A DNA stretch of 64,000 nt from positions 1 through 64,000 of the forward strand of contig CBDFHF010000003.1 in assembly GCA_965247565.1 (NCBI GenBank). Reading direction: 5' to 3'. Below are positions 37,505 to 46,107 of this stretch, piece by piece (the stretch's first letter is position 1; every line of letters begins with the position of its first letter). The notes beneath the pieces were generated by a model. The model had not been told where the DNA came from. It ran no database searches and saw only the letters and a program-made list of their open reading frames with translations. This DNA comes from CBDFHF01 sp965247565. Lineage in GTDB: Bacteria > Pseudomonadota > Gammaproteobacteria > Methylococcales > Methylomonadaceae. Both the position numbers and the translations under genes were made by a program.

Positions 37505-40500
37505 ATGTCCCATAAAAACGCAAATTCGGGGCGCGGTGGTCGTAGACTTAGTCTACTAGCGCTAACCCCAATTATGGTAGCCATGATGGCCGGATCTTTG
37601 CCGACCGCAGAAGCGGCAGCCCGAATTACAGCGAAAGCTGTATTTAAAAACAGTAACTTAAGCTACTCCGGCAAAATAAAAGGAGCCCCCATAGGGACGG
37701 AGGTTTCACTTTACGATGCTGAATCAGGCATATTGCTGCATTCTATGCCAACCGACCCCAAAAACTCATTCAAATACAGCATTCCTATGGATACTCCGAT
37801 TTGTAATGTAAAAATATCGGCCGGTGGCGCGATGAGTAATCTTAAGGTTACTGGAGCACCTAAGGCTAATTGTAAGACCAGCATGATTTGTGACTTAAAA
37901 GCAGCCTCGTCAATAAGTGCCAGCGCTAATCAACCAGTGACCCTAAACGGATCGGTACTATTTAGCGGAAAAACTAAACCCAAGATGACCTTTACTTTTG
38001 GCGATGGTAAAACGGATGAAAATCCTGCCTCCAATAAGGTTAAAGGTGGACTCCGTGCAAGCTCCTCGCATCAATTTACGCAAGCAGATAGCTATGCCAT
38101 TAAATTTAGCGCCAGTCTCGGTGAAAAGCGTTGCGAGGATTCTTTGGTAATGTCGGTTGCCCCGCAAATAAATCAGCATCCAGTGAAGGTTAGCGAAGCA
38201 TTTGGTAGACCAAGCAACGCCAGCGGCATGAATGGTGAGTACAGCGTTATCCCATTTTCAGATAGAGGAGATGTTGGCACCGCTAACGTCGCCCCCAACC
38301 AGTACCAACAAACGCAAGCCTTGAATGCGATTGTCTATAAAAAAGACCCTAAAAAGCCACAAGAATTAACGCTAGGCGACTCACAAGTGACGTATTCTGC
38401 TGCATCAAATCCCAATGATCCAGTCGGCAGCGATTCTATCAACTCAACCAGCCAAAATTTGTTTGCCGATGGAAGCAAGGGAGCTAATTATGACAAATCG
38501 GCACCGGGCGCCCTGGAAAGGAATCAAATAGTCAACCCAACTACTGGCGTTGCAACAAAACAAACATATCCAAATGCGGGAGGAACTCAATTAATTGAAG
38601 GAAAAAACGTTACGGATATTGGGCCCTCTGGAGTAAGTAAATCAGGCTTATGGGATCGCATACGAAACCGCGACAACAGTGGCGGCTCGGATATGACCCG
38701 GCTAACCTCAAATCCCGCAGACTTACTGACTGACTTGGACGAGGGAGCAAGAGCGTCTAAAGATCTGATGACGAATACTCAATCCATGCCAGGACGATCT
38801 AACCCTTATGCAGCAAACGTCCCACAACCCTTTAATGCTTACGACGATCAAGGATTTTTTACAGCACAGATGTTACCTATTGTCGGGGTTGACGATTTTG
38901 GCCGGAAAAACCCATTCCCACTCATGCGGGTTGAGGCAAAAAATGTCGCAACGGACGGCGCTGTAATAAGTTCTACAGAGCTGAGCTGTGCAGAGTGCCA
39001 CTCCAAAGGCAACCGCTCTGCGGATGATAATGTATGGTATACACCAGTAGGCTTGAATGACCCTGAAGCCAAAGGAGATGGCAGTGCATTAGGCACCAAC
39101 TCTGGTAGCTCTTACCCGCCTGGCCGGGACAAGCATGGCGACACTCGACCGCCCGCCATACAAAACCGGTTCGAGTTAAAAGTGGCCAATACAGATACTG
39201 AGGGGAAAAACGTTTACCAGATGGTCAACCCCTTTAACACGGCCGCAGCCAATTTAAGAACTGACAACCAAGAAGCACTTTACCAACCCATCGCAGTCTT
39301 AAAGGACGGCGCCCCTTATGTTAGCGAGGCTTCTGGGCAAGCGATGTATCTCCGCGGAGACCGTGTTAAAGCTTATCAATTTAGCCCTGAAGGCAAATTG
39401 CAAATCCAGCTTAAATTTAAAGCACCGGATAACGAGACTCCACAAGCACGCGAACAAGCTGCCATGTTTAACTGGTCGCTATTGCACGATTATTACGATA
39501 GCTTTGGAAACACAGAACCGGCTGCAAATGCGGCAAGAGCCTTTTCAACGCAGTTTGCTGATGCACTGGAGGATAAAACTGCAGCCAAAGTAACGACTCC
39601 TCCTTCATGCGGTGGCCATCATTTTTCTACATCCACTCATGAAGTCGGCAGAAGCTCAACCTATGATGCGCGTTTTGTGTACAGTAATTATTCCCGCACC
39701 ATGCATGCGTTTCATGGTCGTATGCAAGTTTATAGTACCGCTGTCTCTGCCCAGGAGTCGGCTGATGGCTTAGCGCACGCCGCAGGTGACTTGGTGCGTG
39801 ACAAACGTGGCCATCATATTCCTTTTGGTGGTGCCGGTTGGGATCCTGAAAAGAAAAACAACTATAAAATTCATGGACCAGGTAGTTATGATGGCACCCA
39901 TGACGACTTTGACCCGGCAACATTTCCCATGCTTCCCAAGGCTGAATTGATGTTACCGTTTGATCTTAAACGAAAAGCTAATGGCGATATGGTAGCCACA
40001 GGTTTAAAGGCGAATGTCGGCAAAACTGATATGGTTGAAAACTGTTCAGTCTGCCATGCGGGCAAAACCGACAAGGTCTATCATGACATCCACTTCAATA
40101 CTGGTTTGACCTGTGAAAGTTGTCATGGCGATATGCAGGCTGTCGGCGCATTATGGTTAAGGCCTGGCAAGAACTTTACCGACCACAAAAAACACAATTT
40201 CAGAAAGTTTGAATACGACCAACCGGACTGCGGCAGTTGCCATTTTGGCAGCACTGACAAAGTTGAACGCTTGGCTTTTGCAGCTTGGGATAAATCAGCA
40301 ACAACTCTGAAAGTGGGTAAGAATGCCGATGGCAGCAATAATATTGACCAACGTTTTGCCGTACAGCCTACTGACGTAACCATCAAGCGAATTGCACCAA
40401 GAGCTAGTGATAAATTATGTCTGGGTACCGATAACGATGATGGAATGCATCAGGAAGGTGAATGTCAGGATACGTTACTTGGCAACAGCGCTAACGGCGA

Positions 40501-41284
40501 GCTAACTGAAATTGTTGGTTCTGCCTTATTCCGTAAAAGCCTGGATACTCACGGCTCTGTTCCTTGTGCGGCCTGTCATGGACCTGCCCATACCATTTGG
40601 CCAGTTCGTAATAAAAATGCCAATGCCAACGTAACCGCAAAACAACTGCAAGGCTACGAAGGCACATTGATGGAATGCGATGTTTGTCACTCTAAGCAAC
40701 CTGATGGAAAAAACAGTTTTGCTGATGGTAATTTGGCCAATGACAAACCCATTGCCTACGGGCAACGTGGCACAATAGTCAATGTCAGTGCAGCTACAGC
40801 CTATTTGGCTGGCCCGCATGGTATGCACCCGGTCAATGATGAATGGTGGTGGAAATCTGCTGACGGTGTCGCCGTTGATGATTTTAAAAACAAAACCATC
40901 AATGGGGTTGTATTAAATGGCGGATGGCATAGCGATATTACCTACAAAAAAGGACCGAACGGCGAGGATCAGTGTGCAGCTTGCCATGGCGCTAACCACA
41001 AAGGGACTCGCTTATCCAGAACCTTGATTGATCGTAATTTTATGAAAGATAACGGTAAGAAAATCAAAGTAAAAGCAGGCACCCAAATCGGATGTGACTT
41101 GTGCCATTCGATGAATAAAAGCTTTAAACGGGCACCTGCTCCAAAAGCAAAAGACGGTGGCTGGCCTAAACCAACGGTTACTGCATTACCCGTTAATCCT
41201 GTTGAAACGCCCCATGATCACAGCGATGTGGATACAGCGGCTGATCCTGGAGCCCCCGCAAGTGGCGGTGGCGGTGGTCACTGA
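37505..41284 (+). CDS. Giant PKD-domain octahaem cytochrome c, paralogue 1
   Basis: The 1259-residue exported protein has a signal peptide (LLALTPIMVAMMAG, cleavage after TAEAA) and a PKD-like immunoglobulin domain near 150-220 (FTFGDGKTDENPASN, HQFTQADSYAIKFSA). A long haem-free segment follows, then eight CXXCH sites from about residue 498 on: CAECH, CSVCH, CESCH, CGSCH, CAACH, CDVCH, CAACH, CDLCH. CGGHH at 702-706 sits in line with them. It ends in a Gly/His-rich tail. It is probably a surface electron-transfer protein. AGGAGGT lies 5 nt before the ATG. It is paralogous to the next gene. Confidence 0.85.
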   Translation: MSHKNANSGRGGRRLSLLALTPIMVAMMAGSLPTAEAAARITAKAVFKNSNLSYSGKIKGAPIGTEVSLYDAESGILLHSMPTDPKNSFKYSIPMDTPICNVKISAGGAMSNLKVTGAPKANCKTSMICDLKAASSISASANQPVTLNGSVLFSGKTKPKMTFTFGDGKTDENPASNKVKGGLRASSSHQFTQADSYAIKFSASLGEKRCEDSLVMSVAPQINQHPVKVSEAFGRPSNASGMNGEYSVIPFSDRGDVGTANVAPNQYQQTQALNAIVYKKDPKKPQELTLGDSQVTYSAASNPNDPVGSDSINSTSQNLFADGSKGANYDKSAPGALERNQIVNPTTGVATKQTYPNAGGTQLIEGKNVTDIGPSGVSKSGLWDRIRNRDNSGGSDMTRLTSNPADLLTDLDEGARASKDLMTNTQSMPGRSNPYAANVPQPFNAYDDQGFFTAQMLPIVGVDDFGRKNPFPLMRVEAKNVATDGAVISSTELSCAECHSKGNRSADDNVWYTPVGLNDPEAKGDGSALGTNSGSSYPPGRDKHGDTRPPAIQNRFELKVANTDTEGKNVYQMVNPFNTAAANLRTDNQEALYQPIAVLKDGAPYVSEASGQAMYLRGDRVKAYQFSPEGKLQIQLKFKAPDNETPQAREQAAMFNWSLLHDYYDSFGNTEPAANAARAFSTQFADALEDKTAAKVTTPPSCGGHHFSTSTHEVGRSSTYDARFVYSNYSRTMHAFHGRMQVYSTAVSAQESADGLAHAAGDLVRDKRGHHIPFGGAGWDPEKKNNYKIHGPGSYDGTHDDFDPATFPMLPKAELMLPFDLKRKANGDMVATGLKANVGKTDMVENCSVCHAGKTDKVYHDIHFNTGLTCESCHGDMQAVGALWLRPGKNFTDHKKHNFRKFEYDQPDCGSCHFGSTDKVERLAFAAWDKSATTLKVGKNADGSNNIDQRFAVQPTDVTIKRIAPRASDKLCLGTDNDDGMHQEGECQDTLLGNSANGELTEIVGSALFRKSLDTHGSVPCAACHGPAHTIWPVRNKNANANVTAKQLQGYEGTLMECDVCHSKQPDGKNSFADGNLANDKPIAYGQRGTIVNVSAATAYLAGPHGMHPVNDEWWWKSADGVAVDDFKNKTINGVVLNGGWHSDITYKKGPNGEDQCAACHGANHKGTRLSRTLIDRNFMKDNGKKIKVKAGTQIGCDLCHSMNKSFKRAPAPKAKDGGWPKPTVTALPVNPVETPHDHSDVDTAADPGAPASGGGGGH

Positions 41285-41373
41285 GAAACCATATTTACTA
41301 AGTTTGTTTGAGATTGATTGTGTAAACATTCGACAAATAATAAAACGAAATATGGGATGCTAAAACTTAAATC

Positions 41374-41407
41374 AGCTGGGGTGAACATTCACTCCAGCTT
41401 TTTTTTT
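41374..41407 (+). terminator. Rho-independent terminator after octahaem gene 1
   Basis: AGCTGGGGTGA and TCACTCCAGCT form an 11-bp stem (one G-T pair) around a 4-nt loop, followed by a run of nine T. It lies 90 bp after the stop codon, so the two paralogues are separate transcription units. From here to 41600 I see no gene. Confidence 0.9.
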
Positions 41408-41603
41408 GCAAAATCAACTTTTATTACAATGCTTTCTATACTCCAACTTAAATAAAATCATATGCAATAAAATCATATACATAGACACAAACTGAAATAC
41501 TGGCACGAAAATGCCTATCTTTTGAGACTATACTGCCCCTCCATGGTGGCGCTAATAAAAAATGAGTTAAATTAATCGAACACTAACACCCAAAATAAAA
41601 AGT

Positions 41604-41680
41604 GTGTCATATGACACACTAAATCATTTGAAAATAGGTCATATGACACATTTTTTAATTAAAAGTGTGTCATATGACAC
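41604..41680. promoter_or_regulatory. Tandem palindromic enhancer-like sites, copy 2
   Basis: Three CATATG-centred sites: 41604-41617 and 41667-41680 are perfect GTGTCATATGACAC, and the middle one at 41636-41649 is AGGTCATATGACAC. Centres are 32 and 31 bp apart. Flanking bases extend the outer palindromes to AGTGTGTCATATGACACACT. The third site lies 293 bp before the ATG, the same as in copy 1. Confidence 0.8.
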
Positions 41681-41866
41681 ACTTTTAATAATCTAACCGA
41701 TAAAATCCTGCATTTTTCTCTAAAAACGTCCAAGGACGTCACCAATCAGGCATTGTTAACTCTTGTTGATTGTTAATATCTATTAATGATTTCAAACCTC
41801 ACCGCCTCTAAACTGAGGGGCAAAATAATTTGCTAAGCAATTGAACTTTTTCAAATTACCCTGTAC

Positions 41867-41882
41867 TGGCGCATAAATTGCT
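41867..41882 (+). promoter_or_regulatory. Sigma54-type promoter of octahaem gene 2
   Basis: TGGCGCATAAATTGCT, identical to the promoter of paralogue 1, with GG-N10-GC spacing. Expected start of transcription near 41893 and a 74-nt leader ending in AGGAG before the ATG at 41967. Sequence just after the -12 element differs from copy 1 while the element itself is unchanged. Confidence 0.78.
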
Positions 41883-41966
41883 TTATTCAGTGTTGGCTGA
41901 AGTTTGCCAAATTAAACCTGAGAGGAAAGCCCATTCCTCTTGAAAACAATAATTTAGGAGATATTA

Positions 41967-44900
41967 ATGTCCCATAAAAACGCAAACTCGGGGCGCGAAG
42001 GCCGTAGACTTGGTCTACTAGCGCTAACCCCGATTATGGCAGCCATGATGGCCGGGCCGTTGCCGACTGCAGAAGCGGCGCCCAAACCATTTACGGCCAA
42101 GGTCAAGTACAACAATAAAATCAAACAAGTAACTGTTGTGGGTAAAACTGCACCCAAAATTGCTAACAATGCCAGAGTTTCTGTCTATGATGCCAGCAAT
42201 CAGTTAGTGTTATACACAGCGAACACTAACAGTAAAAAGCAATTCAACTTTAATTTGCCAAAAGGTACGTCGATTCCTTGTACCGTGCGCATTGAAGTCA
42301 CCAACCCGAATGATAATTCCGTTAGTAAAACCTTAATGGCAGTTGCAGGCTCTCCAAAAACCTGTAAAACCACAGCCGCAATTCCGGCTTGTAACATTGC
42401 TCAACCTGCTTCCGATCAAGAAATTACCGTGGGCGGATCGATTGATTTTTCCGCAGCAGCCATTAAGTCCAAAAAGGGCTCGGCGCCTAGTTATACTTGG
42501 TCGATCAGTGACGGTTCTGCTGACGTTGCTACCGCATCAACCAATCACGTCTTTAAATCGCCAGGACGATTTAAAGCCACTTTGACTGTTGCAACGGCAA
42601 ACGGCAAAACCTGTACCGATGATGTCGTTGTATCGGTGGTTCCTGCTGGTGGCACTAACCCATTCGGGAAAGTATCTGAATCATTACCCGCACCCAAAAT
42701 TGCAGGCGCCATGCCGCAAAACGGCGGCGATGTTGATGCTTATGTAGTGTTACCTTACGAAGAACTCGGCATGCAAGGCGGTAGCCAAATTCACTTGCCT
42801 TACAATTCGATGATTAACTACAACGCTTTAAATGCGCAAGTCATTCAGAAAAAAGAACACAAGCCACCCATAGTTTCCAATAGTTCAGTCGACGTGGTGT
42901 ATTCAGCTGCTTCCAACGAAAAAGATCCTATAGCAGCCAACTCCATCAACTCTACCAGTCAAAACCTGTTTGCCGGTCAAAAAGTGGGGGCTAACTATGA
43001 TCCAGCCGCTAGCACCACATCCATAAAGGAAACTACAACTAACGGCGTGGTTACTAAATCTCAATCCGTCACTAAAAACGTGTTTATTGGTGGGCAGGAT
43101 TTCCGCGAGGCAGCAATCGCTAAATCCGAGCAATGGGACAGATTGCATCAGCCTTTTTCTAATGCGACCGGGACTGATGAAAATGGTAGGACCTTCGCTG
43201 ATGACCAAAACCGGTTTACCCCGCCCAAGCCTTACGCAACAGCTGACCAGGGTGTGCGTGGTCAGATCGATAGCGCGGAAAATGTAAGACAAATGCCCGG
43301 TATTACTGACCCTTACAAAGTTAATAACCCACAGCCATTTGCTTTCAAGGCCGATCAAAATGCCTTTGTTGCGCAAATGATTCCAGCCAGCGACATAGAC
43401 GATCAAGGCCGCACTAACCCCTACCCTTTAATGCGGGTAGAAGCCAAAGATAAATCTGGCAACGTGCTGGCTAAAGCCGACGCGGTATATTCTACTGCTT
43501 CAGATACTCGCTGCCGCGAATGCCATGCTAAGGGAAAAATGGGGAGCGATAATGCGGTATGGCGAACTCCAGTTACCGAAGAGGAGTTAACAGACCCTCT
43601 TGATCCCAGCAAACCTGGCCCAGCAACTGGTGCGGGAAGCTATGCACCTGGTACTGACCCGGCCAAAGCTTGGCCACCAGCAATTCATAATCGTTTTGAC
43701 GACAAGATTGCTGATAACCCTGAGTTTACCAACTTGAGAGTCAATAAAGACTCTTCGCAACCATTCAGCGCAACTAATATTCCTTTGGATCAAAATGGTT
43801 TGCGGAAAGATAGGGTTGAAGAATCACGCTGGGCAAAGTTTGATCTGGCAACAATGAAACCCACCGGCGAAACGAGCCCAACCAAACCTGCTGGCGCAGG
43901 CGCTGAGTGGAAGCTACAAATCCGGGTAAAATACCGTGACGCTTCGGCTCCTGACAACGTGACTGAATTAGCTGGCAAGTCTGCTGGCGACACTTGGATT
44001 GATAAGGAAAAAGCCGCATTGTTTAATACCTTGGTTGCTCATGACTATATGGTTTATTACGGCCCAACACCTGCCGCTAATAAAACCTGGCCGGCCAGCT
44101 ATTCAACACAGGTAGCCGACTCTTACGCCGATGACGTAGGTAAATCTCCTGCTCAACCTATGTATTTCTGTTCAGGACATCACCAAAGTCATTTAAAAGC
44201 AGACTTTGGCATTGTGGCTCAACCAACTCAAACTAATCGTTCGGATTATTCCCGCGCCTTCCACGCCTTCCATGGCAAGATGCAAGTTTATGCCAAGGAT
44301 GTTTCTGCTGCGGAAAGTAAAGATGGCTTGGAACACAAAAAAGGTGATCTGATTCGTGACACACGCGGTCATCCAATTATGGTCGGCGGTCGTGGCTGGG
44401 ACTCACAACGCAATGATAATAATGGTGTACCATTAACTGCTGATGACACGGGTGCGTTAACTAAAAAAACCACTCAAAACTATGATGTCAAAAAGAACGA
44501 TTGGAGACCAGATCTTTACCCCGCTTTATGGGATAAAGAACCTACTTTGGCAGCACCATTATTTGAATTTGCTGACAATATAGCCAACGAGAAAAACTGC
44601 ACCAAATGTCACACCGGCCCAACAGAAAAAGCGTATCGTGATATCCATCACACCGCTGGTTTAAAGTGTGAAAATTGCCACGGTGATATGTTGGCAGTGG
44701 GTAACGTATACTCCGCGCCGATGTTCGACTTCAACCTGACCGGTGGCGGTGCGTATGCAGGATCTTCTATCAACTTCCGTAGACCGTGGATGGACGAGCC
44801 TAACTGTGGTTCATGCCATATTGGCGATGGTAACATCAAGAAAAGTGATCCACTATTATTCAGTGCAGGTGTGCTTAAACAAGCATGGGTTAACAACCAG

Positions 44901-45860
44901 GATGCTGAAGGCGTGACCATCGACAACGGAGCAGCAGAACAGTTTAAAAAGCTTTCTGAACTGTTCAGCTCAGGCAAAGCCGGAGCTGGTGCGGGGGCTA
45001 CAACTCACCCTGTCAATGCTCGATTTGCTGTAATGCCGGTTCTTGAAGACAGAATGGAATTCAACAACGAAGTGGTTGATAACGTAACCACAACCGTTTA
45101 TAAGAAGAAAAAACTGTCTACTGTGTTGTACCGGAAAAGCGCGGATGTCCACGGCAGTGGCGCAAATGGCCAGTTGGCTTGTTCTGCGTGCCATGGTGGT
45201 TCTCATGCCATTTGGCCTAACCAGGATCCAAACGCCAATGACAACCAAACTGCCAAGCAACTGCAAGGTTACGATGGCAACATCGCGGAATGTTCAGTTT
45301 GCCATATTAAAGATGACTTTAAGACTGGCTTAGTGGCAACCGATGGTGGTGCTTCTAACTTGGGTGTTGGCCAAGGCAAACGTGATGGCACAGTGGTAAC
45401 ACCTGCCAATGCTAAAGCCTATCTGGCTGGCCCGCATGGCTTACATCCTATCGGTGATGAGTACTGGTACAAACATGCCGACGGTGCAGCAGCAAACACC
45501 AGTAAAGGTGCCCATAAAGCAACCCAGAATGGTGGCTGGCATAACGACATGGCCAAAAAACCAGGTCCTGATGGCGAAGACCAATGCGCCGCTTGTCATG
45601 GCGCTAACCACAAAGGGACTCGCTTGTCCAAAACCTTAACTGATCGCGTTTTGACCAATGCAAAAGGCAAACCGGTCAGAGTAGTTAAAGGTCAGATTAT
45701 TGGTTGCGATCTTTGCCATACCGTTAAGAAAAGCTTTACCGGCGCACCAAATCCAAACTCACCTACCGGTGGTTGGCCAGCCGCTAAAGAACACATGCCA
45801 CCGATGCCAGAAACCTTTACGGTGAGTGGTGCTGCGGGTGGTGGCGGAGGGCACCACTAA
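41967..45860 (+). CDS. Giant octahaem cytochrome c, paralogue 2
   Basis: The 1297-residue paralogue has an almost identical signal peptide and a PKD-like domain (YTWSISDGSADVATAS, HVFKSPGRFKATLTV near 170-215). Eight CXXCH sites follow in matching order: CRECH, CTKCH, CENCH, CGSCH, CSACH, CSVCH, CAACH, CDLCH. CSGHH at 735-739 corresponds to CGGHH of paralogue 1. It ends in a Gly/His tail (GGGGHH). The N-terminal 450 residues have diverged strongly, while the C-terminal haem regions share long identical DNA stretches, which suggests duplication with gene conversion. Probable surface electron-transfer protein with different partner or substrate. Confidence 0.85.
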   Translation: MSHKNANSGREGRRLGLLALTPIMAAMMAGPLPTAEAAPKPFTAKVKYNNKIKQVTVVGKTAPKIANNARVSVYDASNQLVLYTANTNSKKQFNFNLPKGTSIPCTVRIEVTNPNDNSVSKTLMAVAGSPKTCKTTAAIPACNIAQPASDQEITVGGSIDFSAAAIKSKKGSAPSYTWSISDGSADVATASTNHVFKSPGRFKATLTVATANGKTCTDDVVVSVVPAGGTNPFGKVSESLPAPKIAGAMPQNGGDVDAYVVLPYEELGMQGGSQIHLPYNSMINYNALNAQVIQKKEHKPPIVSNSSVDVVYSAASNEKDPIAANSINSTSQNLFAGQKVGANYDPAASTTSIKETTTNGVVTKSQSVTKNVFIGGQDFREAAIAKSEQWDRLHQPFSNATGTDENGRTFADDQNRFTPPKPYATADQGVRGQIDSAENVRQMPGITDPYKVNNPQPFAFKADQNAFVAQMIPASDIDDQGRTNPYPLMRVEAKDKSGNVLAKADAVYSTASDTRCRECHAKGKMGSDNAVWRTPVTEEELTDPLDPSKPGPATGAGSYAPGTDPAKAWPPAIHNRFDDKIADNPEFTNLRVNKDSSQPFSATNIPLDQNGLRKDRVEESRWAKFDLATMKPTGETSPTKPAGAGAEWKLQIRVKYRDASAPDNVTELAGKSAGDTWIDKEKAALFNTLVAHDYMVYYGPTPAANKTWPASYSTQVADSYADDVGKSPAQPMYFCSGHHQSHLKADFGIVAQPTQTNRSDYSRAFHAFHGKMQVYAKDVSAAESKDGLEHKKGDLIRDTRGHPIMVGGRGWDSQRNDNNGVPLTADDTGALTKKTTQNYDVKKNDWRPDLYPALWDKEPTLAAPLFEFADNIANEKNCTKCHTGPTEKAYRDIHHTAGLKCENCHGDMLAVGNVYSAPMFDFNLTGGGAYAGSSINFRRPWMDEPNCGSCHIGDGNIKKSDPLLFSAGVLKQAWVNNQDAEGVTIDNGAAEQFKKLSELFSSGKAGAGAGATTHPVNARFAVMPVLEDRMEFNNEVVDNVTTTVYKKKKLSTVLYRKSADVHGSGANGQLACSACHGGSHAIWPNQDPNANDNQTAKQLQGYDGNIAECSVCHIKDDFKTGLVATDGGASNLGVGQGKRDGTVVTPANAKAYLAGPHGLHPIGDEYWYKHADGAAANTSKGAHKATQNGGWHNDMAKKPGPDGEDQCAACHGANHKGTRLSKTLTDRVLTNAKGKPVRVVKGQIIGCDLCHTVKKSFTGAPNPNSPTGGWPAAKEHMPPMPETFTVSGAAGGGGGHH

Positions 45861-45871
45861 CAATCTATAAT

Positions 45872-45900
45872 TGGGTTAATAATGGTGTTAACCCAGTTTT
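45872..45900 (+). terminator. Rho-independent terminator after octahaem gene 2
   Basis: TGGGTTAA and TTAACCCA pair over 8 bp around an 8-nt loop, followed by GTTTT, 12 bp past the stop. Two more inverted repeats follow, GTTTGACGAT/ATCGTCAAAC (45909-45944) and TCAGGCTA/TAGCCTGA (45999-46025), and may act as backup or as terminators for the other strand. They are all I see up to the next gene at 46108. Confidence 0.8.
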
Positions 45901-46107
45901 CCCCAAGAGTTTGACGATTAGGCTGGGTCAGTTGATCGTCAAACCTTCGATTTAAGAAGATGGAAGGGCAATGGTCCTTTCATTATTTTCAAACTGTTTC
46001 AGGCTAGCCGCTTTGGTTAGCCTGATTTCCTGAGAAATATTTAAAATTGTTACACGCCCTGAATGTACCAATTTTAAAAATTTCCCTCATTTATCATTCG
46101 TAATAAA

